Shown here one piece after another: positions 17,196-26,074 of a stretch of 64,000 nucleotides of DNA; the first letter of the stretch is position 1, and every line of letters begins with the position of its first letter. Where the stretch lies: positions 4,092,001-4,156,000 of the forward strand of contig NC_009614.1 of NCBI RefSeq assembly GCF_000012825.1, read 5' to 3'. The position numbers and the translations under genes were made by a program. Origin of the DNA: Phocaeicola vulgatus ATCC 8482 (GTDB lineage Bacteria; Bacteroidota; Bacteroidia; Bacteroidales; Bacteroidaceae). The notes under the pieces are model-generated. The model did no database searches. It saw nothing but the letters and a program-made list of their open reading frames with translations, and had not been told where the DNA came from.

Positions 17196-18215
17196 ATGGA
17201 TACAATTATATTAGGTATAGAATCTTCCTGTGACGACACATCAGCCGCAGTTATCAAGAATGGCGTATTGTTGTCCAACGTAGTGTCCAGCCAGGCTGTT
17301 CACGAAGCTTACGGAGGGGTGGTTCCCGAATTGGCGTCACGTGCCCATCAACAAAACATTGTACCGGTGGTGCACGAAGCCTTAAAAAGGGCAGGAGTTA
17401 CCAAGGAGCAACTAAGCGCCGTTGCATTCACCCGAGGACCCGGCTTGATGGGATCATTACTGGTCGGAGTATCTTTTGCGAAAGGTTTCGCACGTTCATT
17501 GAATATACCAATGATTGATGTTAACCACCTGCAAGCCCATGTGTTAGCCCATTTCATTAAAGAATCGGAAGAAGACAACAACCAACCTAAATTCCCTTTC
17601 TTGTGCCTGCTGGTGTCAGGAGGAAACTCACAGATAATATTGGTAAAGGCCTATAATGACATGGAAGTTTTGGGACAAACTATTGACGATGCAGCAGGAG
17701 AAGCTATCGACAAATGTTCTAAAGTAATGGGCTTAGGTTATCCCGGAGGTCCTATCATTGATAAACTGGCACGTCAAGGCAATCCAAAAGCGTTCACTTT
17801 CAGTAAACCACATATTCCGGACTATAACTATAGTTTCAGCGGATTAAAGACTTCTTTCCTATACTCTTTGCGTGACTGGTTGAAAGAAGATCCCGATTTC
17901 ATCGAACATCATAAAAACGACTTGGCTGCTTCATTGGAAGCGACCATTGTAGATATTTTGATGGACAAGCTGAGAAAAGCAGCCAAAAATCTCAAGATAA
18001 ATGAAGTGGCAGTAGCCGGAGGGGTATCAGCCAACAACGGGCTTCGTAACTCATTCCGCGAGCATGCCGGGAAATATGGTTGGAATATCTATATCCCGAA
18101 GTTCAGCTTTACTACGGATAATGCCGCAATGATCGCAATTACCGGTTATTACAAGTATCTGGACAATGATTTTTGCACTATAGACAAGCCCGCTTATTCA
18201 CGGGTAACTATTTAA
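17196..18215 (+). CDS. tsaD: tRNA N6-threonylcarbamoyladenosine transferase
   Basis: 339 residues with the family opening LGIESSCDDTSAAV, the metal-binding HLQAH near residue 112, and the ASKH-fold nucleotide region SGGNSQIILV. With TsaB and TsaE it attaches threonylcarbamoyl to A37 of ANN-decoding tRNAs. It lies in a translation-related run (map, tsaD, pncC, rpmB, rpmG). Confidence 0.97.
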   Translation: MDTIILGIESSCDDTSAAVIKNGVLLSNVVSSQAVHEAYGGVVPELASRAHQQNIVPVVHEALKRAGVTKEQLSAVAFTRGPGLMGSLLVGVSFAKGFARSLNIPMIDVNHLQAHVLAHFIKESEEDNNQPKFPFLCLLVSGGNSQIILVKAYNDMEVLGQTIDDAAGEAIDKCSKVMGLGYPGGPIIDKLARQGNPKAFTFSKPHIPDYNYSFSGLKTSFLYSLRDWLKEDPDFIEHHKNDLAASLEATIVDILMDKLRKAAKNLKINEVAVAGGVSANNGLRNSFREHAGKYGWNIYIPKFSFTTDNAAMIAITGYYKYLDNDFCTIDKPAYSRVTI

Positions 18216-18236
18216 TATTAAAAAACCGTTTTCAAC

Positions 18237-18737
18237 ATGTCAGTAGAAGGTAAATTTTTAAGTAAAGAGATTAACGATTTGTTTTGGAGAGAGGGCCTGA
18301 CACTCGTTACTGCCGAGAGTTGCACGGCAGGAAGTGTGGCGGCCGCTATTACAGCCGTTGCCGGAAGTTCACAATTCTTTAAAGGTGGAATTATCGCCTA
18401 TTCCAACGAAATAAAGGAAAGTCTGTTAGGGGTAAACCACGAAACTTTAGAAACTCACGGAGCTGTAAGTGAAGAAACCGTTATCGAAATGGTAAAAGGA
18501 GCGATGAAATCGATGAATTCTGATTGTGCTGTAGCAACTTCAGGTATCGCAGGGCCCACAGGAGGTACTCCCGACAAGCCGGTAGGTACCATTTGGATTG
18601 CTGCCGGATGTAAAGACAAAGTGATTACACTGAAATTGGAAGGCGACGAAGGAAGAAACAAAAACATTGCAAATGCAACCCAAAATGCACTGCAACTGCT
18701 TCGAAAGTTGTTCCAAAACGAAGAAAATGAGCAGTAA
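18237..18737 (+). CDS. pncC: nicotinamide-nucleotide amidase (CinA C-terminal domain)
   Basis: 166 residues covering only the CinA C-terminal amidase domain. Visible motifs are [15 protein letters not shown] (catalytic Ser region), [17 protein letters not shown] and the [16 protein letters not shown] loop. It deamidates nicotinamide mononucleotide in NAD salvage. The molybdopterin-binding half of full CinA is absent, as in E. coli PncC. It follows tsaD by 21 nt. Confidence 0.93.
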   Translation: MSVEGKFLSKEINDLFWREGLTLVTAESCTAGSVAAAITAVAGSSQFFKGGIIAYSNEIKESLLGVNHETLETHGAVSEETVIEMVKGAMKSMNSDCAVATSGIAGPTGGTPDKPVGTIWIAAGCKDKVITLKLEGDEGRNKNIANATQNALQLLRKLFQNEENEQ

Positions 18738-18841
18738 TTGCAGAATTATTTGCAAAAACTCTTGTTTTATACAAATAAAAGTGCTTATTTTGCACTCCGT
18801 TTGAAATAAGTATTGAAAAAAACTATAAAAATAAGATAGCA

Positions 18842-19102
18842 ATGTCGAAGATTTGTCAAATTACCGGAAAGAAAGCCATGATTGGCAACAATGTTTCACA
18901 CTCTAAGAGAAGAACCAAAAGAACTTTTGATGTGAACTTGTTTACTAAGAAATTCTACTATGTAGAACAAGATTGCTGGATTAGCCTGAACATCTGCGCT
19001 AACGGCTTACGTGTGATTAATAAAAAAGGCCTGGATGCAGCGCTGAATGAAGCGGTAACCAAAGGCTATTGTGATTGGAAAAGCATCAAAATTATTGGTT
19101 AA
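18842..19102 (+). CDS. rpmB: 50S ribosomal protein bL28
   Basis: 86 residues, opening [20 protein letters not shown] and followed by SKRRTKR, a typical bL28 start. The zinc-binding CxxC pairs of some bL28 proteins are absent. It is followed 20 nt later by rpmG. A promoter-like region with TTATTTTG lies about 50 nt upstream but departs from the -7 consensus. Confidence 0.97.
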   Translation: MSKICQITGKKAMIGNNVSHSKRRTKRTFDVNLFTKKFYYVEQDCWISLNICANGLRVINKKGLDAALNEAVTKGYCDWKSIKIIG

Positions 19103-19122
19103 TTAAAAAGGAGAGATAGACT

Positions 19123-19311
19123 ATGGCAAAGAAGGCTAAAGGTAATAGAGTACAGGTAATCCTTGAATGCACAGAAATGAAGGATAGTGGTATGCCGGGA
19201 ACTTCTCGTTACATTACAACAAAAAACAGAAAAAATACCACTGAAAGATTGGAGCTTAAGAAGTACAATCCTATTTTGAAAAGAGTAACAGTTCACAAAG
19301 AAATTAAATAA
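19123..19311 (+). CDS. rpmG: 50S ribosomal protein bL33
   Basis: 62 residues. The pattern [20 protein letters not shown] is the bL33 core. It has a single cysteine, so it is the zinc-free form. It sits between rpmB and the DUF4295 gene, the usual order in Bacteroidota. Confidence 0.97.
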   Translation: MAKKAKGNRVQVILECTEMKDSGMPGTSRYITTKNRKNTTERLELKKYNPILKRVTVHKEIK

Positions 19312-19320
19312 TTATAACCC

Positions 19321-19476
19321 ATGGCAAAGAAAACAGTCGCAACCCTTCAGACAGGTAAAGAAGGACGTTCTTATACTAAGGTTATCAAGATGGTTAAATC
19401 TCCGAAAACAGGAGCTTACATCTTCGATGAGCAAATGGTACCTAACGAAAAAGTTCAAGACTTTTTCAAGAAATAA
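19321..19476 (+). CDS. DUF4295 small basic protein (possible ribosomal protein bL38)
   Basis: 51 residues, MAKKTVATLQTGKEGRSYTK and onwards, ending in VQDFFKK. It starts 9 nt after rpmG. This very basic, Bacteroidota-restricted family always travels with rpmB-rpmG. A Bacteroidota-specific ribosomal protein named bL38 was described from the Flavobacterium johnsoniae 70S structure; I believe it is this family, but that link is from memory. A terminator follows 21 nt after the stop. Confidence 0.85.
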   Translation: MAKKTVATLQTGKEGRSYTKVIKMVKSPKTGAYIFDEQMVPNEKVQDFFKK

Positions 19477-19497
19477 TTCAGTCGGAATGACTGGTGG

Positions 19498-19534
19498 AAA
19501 GTTCCTTTCATATATTATGGAAGGAACTTTTTTT
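19498..19534 (+). terminator. terminator of the rpmB-rpmG unit
   Basis: A 15-bp stem (19498-19512 with 19516-19530, one G-U pair), followed by seven T. Confidence 0.9.
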
Positions 19535-19588
19535 ATACCACAATGTTATCATCATAATACATTATGACCAATCATTGTGACACTTTTT

Positions 19589-19620
19589 TTTGTCCGTGTA
19601 AGAGATTAGTTATATCTTTG
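19589..19620 (+). promoter_or_regulatory. promoter of ftsY-rimO
   Basis: TTTG (19589-19592), 20 nt, TATCTTTG (19613-19620): a complete Bacteroides -33/-7 promoter, 29 nt before the ftsY start. Confidence 0.85.
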
Positions 19621-19649
19621 TAGCATAAACAGATAAATCAGACTCCAAT

Positions 19650-20609
19650 ATGGGATTTTTTAATTTTTTCTCAAAAGAAAAGAAGGAAACTTTAGACAAA
19701 GGATTGTCCAAAACCAAAGAAAGTGTATTCAGTAAGATTGCCCGTGCCGTAGCGGGTAAATCAAAAGTAGACGATGAAGTATTGGATAATCTGGAAGAAG
19801 TGCTTATCACTTCGGATGTAGGCGTTGAAACAACTCTGAATATCATCAAACGCATTGAAGAAAGAGTTGCCAAAGATAAATATGTAAACACTCAGGAACT
19901 GAACAAGATTCTCCGTGAAGAGATAGCGGCATTATTGACTGAAAATAACACGGTGGATTCGGATGATTTCACTGTTCCGGAAGGTAAGAAGCCCTATGTC
20001 ATCATGGTGGTAGGTGTAAACGGTGTGGGTAAAACCACAACCATTGGTAAATTGGCATATCAATTTAAGAAGGCGGGCAAAACCGTCTATTTGGGTGCCG
20101 CTGATACATTCCGTGCTGCCGCCGTAGAACAATTGGATATTTGGGGAGAAAGAGTAGGAGTGCCTGTTATTAAACAGAAAATGGGATCAGATCCCGCATC
20201 TGTAGCTTTTGATACCTTAAGTTCCGCCGTAGCTAATAATGCAGATGTAGTAATCATTGATACCGCAGGCCGACTTCACAATAAAGTAGGTTTGATGAAC
20301 GAGCTTACTAAAATCAAGAATGTGATGAAGAAAGTTGTTGCGGACGCACCTCACGAAGTATTATTGGTTTTAGACGGTTCTACCGGTCAAAATGCATTTG
20401 AACAAGCCAAACAGTTTACTTTGGCGACAGAAGTTACTGCTATGGCAATTACCAAATTGGACGGAACAGCCAAAGGGGGCGTTGTAATTGGCATCTCAGA
20501 GCAGTTCAAGATTCCCGTAAAATATATTGGATTGGGCGAAGGCATTGAAGACATGCAGGTATTCCGCAAAAAAGAATTTGTAGACTCACTATTTGGAGAG
20601 ACTGAATAA
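19650..20609 (+). CDS. ftsY: signal recognition particle receptor
   Basis: 319 residues with a short N-terminal A region and a complete NG GTPase domain: G1 GVNGVGKTTT, AADTFRAAAVEQL, G3 DTAGR and G4 TKLD. It receives SRP-ribosome complexes at the inner membrane. The extended acidic A domain of E. coli is missing, as usual in this phylum. rimO follows after 3 nt. Confidence 0.97.
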   Translation: MGFFNFFSKEKKETLDKGLSKTKESVFSKIARAVAGKSKVDDEVLDNLEEVLITSDVGVETTLNIIKRIEERVAKDKYVNTQELNKILREEIAALLTENNTVDSDDFTVPEGKKPYVIMVVGVNGVGKTTTIGKLAYQFKKAGKTVYLGAADTFRAAAVEQLDIWGERVGVPVIKQKMGSDPASVAFDTLSSAVANNADVVIIDTAGRLHNKVGLMNELTKIKNVMKKVVADAPHEVLLVLDGSTGQNAFEQAKQFTLATEVTAMAITKLDGTAKGGVVIGISEQFKIPVKYIGLGEGIEDMQVFRKKEFVDSLFGETE

Positions 20610-20612
20610 TAA

Positions 20613-21911
20613 ATGAAACGTAACACAATAGATATCATCACCTTAGGGTGTTCCAAAAACTTAGTAGACTCAGAAAAGCTGATGCGTCAGCTGGAAGCAA
20701 ACGGTTATAAAGTAACTCACGATTCCGACAAACCGCAAGGAGAAATCGCAGTTATTAATACATGTGGTTTCATCGGTGATGCCAAAGAGGAATCGATCAA
20801 TATGATATTGGAATTTTGTCAGGCCAAAGAAGAAGGGAAGCTCAAAAAACTATATGTGATGGGCTGCCTTTCAGAAAGATATCTAAAAGAATTGGCATTG
20901 GAAATTCCTCAAGTAGATAAATTCTATGGTAAGTTTAACTGGAATGAGTTGCTGGCAGATTTAGGCAAAGCATACAAGTCGGAATTTGCCATTGAACGGA
21001 CATTAACCACACCCCATCACTACGCTTATCTGAAAATATCAGAAGGCTGTGACCGTAAATGCTCTTATTGCGCCATTCCTATTATTACAGGACGCCACAT
21101 TTCACGGCCGATGGAGGAGATTATTGATGAAGTGAAACTACTTGTATCCGAAGGAGTAAAAGAGTTCCAAATTATAGCCCAAGAATTGACTTACTACGGC
21201 GTAGATTTATATAAAAGTCAGAAATTACCCGAACTCATCGAAAGAATCGCCAATGTTCCCGGTGTAGAATGGATACGTTTACACTATGCATATCCGGCCC
21301 ATTTTCCGGAAGAATTATTCCGTGTTATGCGCGAACACGATAATGTATGCAAATATATGGATATTGCCTTGCAACACATTAGTGACAATATGCTGAATAA
21401 AATGCGCCGGCATGTAAGTAAAGCGGAAACCTACGAATTAATCGAAAAATTCCGTCGGGAAGTACCCGGTATTCACTTACGTACAACATTAATGGTAGGA
21501 CATCCCGGTGAGACTGAAGAAGATTTTGAAGAATTAAAAGAATTCGTCAAAAAAGTACGATTCGACCGGATGGGAGCCTTCGCTTACTCGGAAGAAGAAG
21601 GAACATTCGCCGCTAAAGAATACGAAGATTCCATTTCTCATGAAGTGAAACAACAGCGTTTGGATGAATTAATGGCACTTCAGCAGGAAATAGCCGGCGA
21701 ACTGAGCCAAACGAAAATAGGTAAAGAATTTAAAGTCATTATAGACCGGAAGGAAGGAGATTACTACATAGGCAGAACCCAGTTTGACTCTCCCGAGGTA
21801 GATCCTGAGGTCTTGATAAAAGCTGATGAGGAGTACTTAAAAATAGGTGAATTCTATAAAGTGAAAATTACAGCCGCTGATGATTTCGACCTATACGCCA
21901 GCATTTTATAG
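20613..21911 (+). CDS. rimO: ribosomal protein uS12 methylthiotransferase
   Basis: 432 residues. The N-terminal UPF0004 domain has LGCSKNLVDSE and three cluster cysteines. The radical-SAM motif CDRKCSYCAIP lies near residues 146-156, followed by a C-terminal TRAM domain. It adds a methylthio group to the conserved aspartate of uS12. It is cotranscribed with ftsY. Confidence 0.96.
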   Translation: MKRNTIDIITLGCSKNLVDSEKLMRQLEANGYKVTHDSDKPQGEIAVINTCGFIGDAKEESINMILEFCQAKEEGKLKKLYVMGCLSERYLKELALEIPQVDKFYGKFNWNELLADLGKAYKSEFAIERTLTTPHHYAYLKISEGCDRKCSYCAIPIITGRHISRPMEEIIDEVKLLVSEGVKEFQIIAQELTYYGVDLYKSQKLPELIERIANVPGVEWIRLHYAYPAHFPEELFRVMREHDNVCKYMDIALQHISDNMLNKMRRHVSKAETYELIEKFRREVPGIHLRTTLMVGHPGETEEDFEELKEFVKKVRFDRMGAFAYSEEEGTFAAKEYEDSISHEVKQQRLDELMALQQEIAGELSQTKIGKEFKVIIDRKEGDYYIGRTQFDSPEVDPEVLIKADEEYLKIGEFYKVKITAADDFDLYASIL

Positions 21912-21984
21912 ACCTTTGCCCTTATAAAGTTTGGATAATGTTTGTTTTTTTACTAATATAGCAACCAAATTAACACTTTAAGCT

Positions 21985-22257
21985 TTGAATAACAAAGAAT
22001 TTATATCTGAATTATCACGTAAACTAGGATATACGAATAAAGATACATCACAATTGGTATCCTCAGTCATTGGTGTTATGACCCAGGAATTGCAAGATGG
22101 CAACAACATTGCAATCCAGGGATTTGGTACGTTTGAGGTTAAGAAAAAGCTGGAAAGAATTTCTATCAACCCGGCTACTCAACAACGTATGCTGATTCCC
22201 CCCAAGTTAGTGCTGACTTACAAACCCAGTGTAACTTTAAAAGAAAAGTTTAAATAA
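21985..22257 (+). CDS. HU-family DNA-binding protein with TTG start
   Basis: 90 residues: LSRKLGYTNKDTSQLVSSVI, then IQGFGTFEV and the DNA-binding arm ending in NPATQQRMLIPP, all typical of HU/IHF. An in-frame stop lies two codons upstream and no ATG precedes the conserved start, so TTG at 21985 (MNNKEF) must be used. It lies 25 nt before a longer HU-LysM protein. Confidence 0.9.
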   Translation: MNNKEFISELSRKLGYTNKDTSQLVSSVIGVMTQELQDGNNIAIQGFGTFEVKKKLERISINPATQQRMLIPPKLVLTYKPSVTLKEKFK

Positions 22258-22282
22258 AATAGCCCTTATTTATAATATTATC

Positions 22283-23713
22283 ATGAGCGAGAAAGTAACC
22301 ATACAAGATATCATCGAACTTTTGGCTGAGAAACACAGCATGACTAAAAAAGATGCTGAAATCTTTGTCAAAGGAATGTTTGAACTGATAGAGGAAGCTT
22401 TAGTTACTGAAAAGTATGTAAAGGTTAAAGGACTAGGTACGTTTAAACTTACAGAGGTGGAGAGTCGTGAAAGTGTAAACGTAAATACGGGGGAAAGAAT
22501 TGAAATACAGGGCCATACAAAAATATCTTTTACTCCGGATTCCAGTATGAAAGATTTAATAAATAAACCATTCGCTCATTTTGAAACGGTTATATTAAAT
22601 GAAAACACCAAACTGGAAGATACCGAAACAGAAATAGAAGGAGAGGAGGAAGATACCTTTGACGGAAACGCGCCTAAGCCTAAACAAACAATTGCGGCTA
22701 AAGAGGTTGAGTTCATAGAAGCGGAAAATACAGAAGATTCTCCAAATGAGAATGCCATTGCCGCTGAAGACACTACTCCGGTTATTGAGGAAACAATTAT
22801 TGAAGAACCTGTACCTTCTGTTGAAATTACAGAGGAAAAGATACAAATTATAGAACCGGAAAAAGAATCGGAAGATATTGTCACTGAAGCAGAAAAGGAT
22901 ATTGTTGCTGAAACAGCTGTTCCCCAAACGGTTTCCCCTTTAGCAGAAACAATAGAAGGAAACGAGGTAACAGACAAACCTCAAGAAGAAGTTATGACTA
23001 TCGCCGATGCAGCCATACTGGCTGCTCGTAAAGCTTGTGAAGAAAAAACATCCTTGGAAACAATAGCGTCAGAAGAGGCAACCCCGTCAGAGAAAACAGT
23101 AATAACTCCTGTTACTTCTGATTTTGAAAAAGAACAGAAGATAGAGGAAACAACAGAGACACAAGAAATCTCAGAAGAGAAAAAGAACAGAGTTTCCCAG
23201 GGAGTTATTCTTGCTATCATTTTGATTGCCTGCATTGCAGGTGGCATATATTGGTATTTGCAATCAGATAAAACTTCGGATTTACAATCGCCGGCTACAA
23301 TAAAAAACACCCAAGAACAATTGGAAGAGGATATTCCTGCAATTCCGGTTAATGACTCATTGATGCAAGGTAAAGATACCGCAAACATATGGACGAATGT
23401 TGCCGGAAAAGAGACCATCAGTCAATCACAACAGACTGTATCTCCTAGTACGGAAAAGAGTTCAGGCGTTGCGACAACCGCAAATGTTGCAAAAGAGACT
23501 TTAGCCGACACTGTAGAATATGACATAACAGGGACTAAAACTAATTACACATTACAAGAAGGAGAGAGTCTGGTAAAATTAGCAGTGAAATTCTATGGTA
23601 CAAAAAAGCTATGGCCCTATATCGTGAAACATAATAAAAACATCATTAAAGATGCCGACAGAGTACCCATAGGGACTACTCTGCGTATTCCTGAACTAAC
23701 TCCTAAAAAATAA
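22283..23713 (+). CDS. HU domain - acidic linker - TM - LysM fusion
   Basis: 476 residues. Residues 1-95 form an HU/IHF-type domain (VKGLGTFKL, NVNTGERIEI). Residues about 100-305 are a low-complexity linker very rich in Glu, Thr, Pro and Val. A single membrane helix at about 308-328 (GVILAIILIACIAGGIYWYL) follows. About 90 polar residues then lead to a LysM domain at about 420-472 (YTLQEGESLVKLAVKFYG). The order puts the DNA-binding end in the cytoplasm and LysM, a peptidoglycan-binding module, in the periplasm. It is known as a conserved Bacteroidales arrangement, but its function is not established. It is downstream of the HU gene and probably cotranscribed. Confidence 0.88.
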   Translation: MSEKVTIQDIIELLAEKHSMTKKDAEIFVKGMFELIEEALVTEKYVKVKGLGTFKLTEVESRESVNVNTGERIEIQGHTKISFTPDSSMKDLINKPFAHFETVILNENTKLEDTETEIEGEEEDTFDGNAPKPKQTIAAKEVEFIEAENTEDSPNENAIAAEDTTPVIEETIIEEPVPSVEITEEKIQIIEPEKESEDIVTEAEKDIVAETAVPQTVSPLAETIEGNEVTDKPQEEVMTIADAAILAARKACEEKTSLETIASEEATPSEKTVITPVTSDFEKEQKIEETTETQEISEEKKNRVSQGVILAIILIACIAGGIYWYLQSDKTSDLQSPATIKNTQEQLEEDIPAIPVNDSLMQGKDTANIWTNVAGKETISQSQQTVSPSTEKSSGVATTANVAKETLADTVEYDITGTKTNYTLQEGESLVKLAVKFYGTKKLWPYIVKHNKNIIKDADRVPIGTTLRIPELTPKK

Positions 23714-23812
23714 GCCTTCTTGCATTTTGCCTGCTTTCGGCATAAATAAAGCAGGCAAAATACAAGAAGTAAAAAAAAGTGCGTTCAACTGATATTCTCA
23801 CTCTACAAACCT

Positions 23813-23820
23813 TATCTTTG
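23813..23820 (+). promoter_or_regulatory. -7 box of the moxR-bat operon
   Basis: TATCTTTG in the 285-bp spacer before moxR. No clean -33 at the expected spacing. A long leader of about 170 nt would precede the start. Confidence 0.55.
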
Positions 23821-23998
23821 TATTTTAAAATTCTTTAGCCCAATAACCTTTAAAAAGTAGAGATGCACTTTACTTTTTTAATAAAAATTAGTTGCCGCTG
23901 TTAATTAATTAGCGTAATTTTGGCTGCGTTAAATGAACAAGGCTATTTACAAGCCCGTTATTAGATCAATAAAGAAACAACTAAATAAAAACAAAATT

Positions 23999-24994
23999 AT
24001 GGCTGAAGCAATTGACATTCGCGAACTAAACGAACGAATTGAAAGACAAAGTGCGTTCGTAACCAACTTAATGACTGGTATGGACCAGGTTATTGTAGGT
24101 CAGAAACATTTGGTAGAATCATTACTTATCGGTTTACTGTCCGATGGTCATATCCTGTTGGAAGGTGTTCCGGGTCTGGCAAAGACTCTGGCGATCAAAA
24201 CGCTTGCATCTTTGATTGATGCCAAGTACAGCCGAATCCAGTTTACTCCGGACTTGCTGCCCGCCGACGTTATCGGTACCATGATTTATAGTCAGAAAGA
24301 CGAACAATTCATAGCAAAGAAAGGTCCGATTTTTGCAAATTTCGTATTGGCCGATGAAATTAACCGTGCCCCGGCTAAAGTACAGAGTGCTTTGCTGGAA
24401 GCCATGCAGGAACGTCAAGTCACACTGAGCAAGGAAACCTTTATGCTACCCGAACCTTTCCTTGTAATGGCTACTCAGAACCCGATTGAACAGGAAGGTA
24501 CCTATCCGCTTCCCGAAGCCCAGGTAGACCGTTTTATGCTGAAAGTTATTATCGACTATCCGAAACTGGAAGAAGAAAAGAAAATCATCCGCCAAAATAT
24601 CACCGGAGAGAAAATCGAAGTTCGCCCCATTCTGAAAGCAACAGATATTATGGAAGCCCGTAAAGTGGTGCGCCAAGTCTATCTGGACGAAAAGATAGAG
24701 CAATACATCGCTGATATCGTATTCGCAACCCGTTTCCCTGAAAAATATGACTTGAAAGAACTGAAAGACATGATTGGTTTCGGTGGTTCACCGCGTGCAT
24801 CTATCAATCTGGCATTGGCAGCACGTAGTTATGCATTCATCAAACGTCGCGGTTACGTGATTCCCGAAGATGTTCGTGCAGTTGCTCACGATGTGCTTCG
24901 CCACCGTATCGGCTTGACTTACGAAGCAGAAGCCATGAACATGTCTTCTGATGAAATTGTAAGCAAAATCCTGAATAAAGTGGAAGTACCCTAA
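23999..24994 (+). CDS. MoxR-family AAA+ ATPase
   Basis: 331 residues from the ATG at 23999 (MAEAIDIRELNERIE). Walker A is GVPGLAKT, Walker B VLADEINRAP, and sensor MATQNPIEQEGTYPLPEAQ. An upstream ATG at 23933 would add 22 basic residues not typical of the family. MoxR ATPases act as chaperones that work with VWA-domain partners, here the DUF58 and Bat proteins encoded next. Confidence 0.93.
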   Translation: MAEAIDIRELNERIERQSAFVTNLMTGMDQVIVGQKHLVESLLIGLLSDGHILLEGVPGLAKTLAIKTLASLIDAKYSRIQFTPDLLPADVIGTMIYSQKDEQFIAKKGPIFANFVLADEINRAPAKVQSALLEAMQERQVTLSKETFMLPEPFLVMATQNPIEQEGTYPLPEAQVDRFMLKVIIDYPKLEEEKKIIRQNITGEKIEVRPILKATDIMEARKVVRQVYLDEKIEQYIADIVFATRFPEKYDLKELKDMIGFGGSPRASINLALAARSYAFIKRRGYVIPEDVRAVAHDVLRHRIGLTYEAEAMNMSSDEIVSKILNKVEVP

Positions 24995-25069
24995 GGATTG
25001 TGTTCTGAGGCAGTTCTTAATTGCTTGACAGTTAGTAAGAAGACTTGGAAACAAAAGGTTGAGTACAGA

Positions 25070-25109
25070 GTTCCACATGGGTGGGACCGCCATTCCACCC
25101 ATGTGGAAC
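25070..25109. repeat. palindromic repeat between moxR and DUF58 genes
   Basis: GTTCCACATGGGTGG (25070-25084) and its exact complement (25095-25109) form a 15-bp stem around a 10-nt loop. It lies inside an operon, in a 205-bp gap that is much larger than the others. It may be an inserted REP-like unit or an mRNA-processing hairpin that lets moxR and the bat genes be expressed at different levels. Confidence 0.55.
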
Positions 25110-25199
25110 ACCAAATGCATCCGTTTGAAAAACCATTCTCGATAGGAGAAAAAACAGAAACCGATGCACCGGATAAATAAACAACATAGTACGAACAGT

Positions 25200-26069
25200 A
25201 TGGAAACAAGTGATTTATTAAAACGGGTTCGCCAGATTGAGATCAAGACACGCGGACTTTCGAACAATATCTTTGCCGGACAATATCACTCTGCATTCAA
25301 GGGAAAAGGTATGTCATTCTCGGAAGTACGTGAATATCAGTATGGTGACGACGTACGTGACATTGACTGGAACGTAACCGCCCGCTACAACAAACCCTTT
25401 GTCAAGGTGTTTGAAGAAGAGCGCGAATTGACGGTTATGCTCTTGATTGATGTTTCGAACAGCTTGGATTTCGGTACGGTGAAGCAGTTGAAGAAGGATA
25501 TGGTGACCGAGATTGCCGCTACATTGGCATTCTCGGCCATTCAAAATAACGATAAAATCGGAGTTATTTTCTTTTCAGACCGGATTGAGAAATTCATTCC
25601 GCCTAAAAAAGGCCGTAAACATATTCTTTATATCATCCGTGAACTGCTTGATTTCAAGCCCGAAAGCAAGCGTACAGATATAAAGATAGCTGTGGAATAT
25701 CTGACCAACGTAATTAAAAAACGTTGCACCACCTTTATGATAAGCGACTTTATAGATGAAAACGACTTCCGCAATGCTTTGACCATTGCCAACCGGAAAC
25801 ATGATATCGTAGCTATCCAGGTATACGACCGCCGCATGGCAGAGTTACCTGATGTGGGACTGATGAAAGTACGCGATGCCGAAACCGGCCACGAGCAATG
25901 GATTGACACCTCGTCACGAGCTTTGCGTCGCGCACATAATGACTGGTGGATACAGCGTCAGGGAGTATTGAATGAAACATTTACCAAAAGTAATGTGGAC
26001 TCTGTATCTATCCGCACGGATCAGGATTATGTGAAATCGTTGCTTAACTTATTTGCTAAACGAAATTAA
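25200..26069 (+). CDS. DUF58 protein of the Bat operon
   Basis: 289 residues from the ATG at 25200 (METSDLLKRVRQIEIKTRG). The DUF58 signature YQYGDDVRDIDWNVTAR is followed by a VWA-like region with the metal site DVSNS. The longer frame back to 25164 adds 12 residues with no family support. Cytoplasmic; the MoxR ATPase is its likely partner. Confidence 0.93.
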   Translation: METSDLLKRVRQIEIKTRGLSNNIFAGQYHSAFKGKGMSFSEVREYQYGDDVRDIDWNVTARYNKPFVKVFEEERELTVMLLIDVSNSLDFGTVKQLKKDMVTEIAATLAFSAIQNNDKIGVIFFSDRIEKFIPPKKGRKHILYIIRELLDFKPESKRTDIKIAVEYLTNVIKKRCTTFMISDFIDENDFRNALTIANRKHDIVAIQVYDRRMAELPDVGLMKVRDAETGHEQWIDTSSRALRRAHNDWWIQRQGVLNETFTKSNVDSVSIRTDQDYVKSLLNLFAKRN

Positions 26070-26074
26070 AGAAT

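Noticed and set aside
22576..22977. Antisense frame to the HU-LysM linker
   Set aside because: Ser/Val-rich mirror of the Glu-rich codons; a shadow of low-complexity coding DNA.
23933..23998. Earlier start of moxR
   Set aside because: Adds 22 basic residues not typical of MoxR; the ATG at 23999 matches the family start.
24998..25180. 60-residue frame between moxR and the DUF58 gene
   Set aside because: Its middle is the 15-bp palindrome, so it is a shadow of a repeat.
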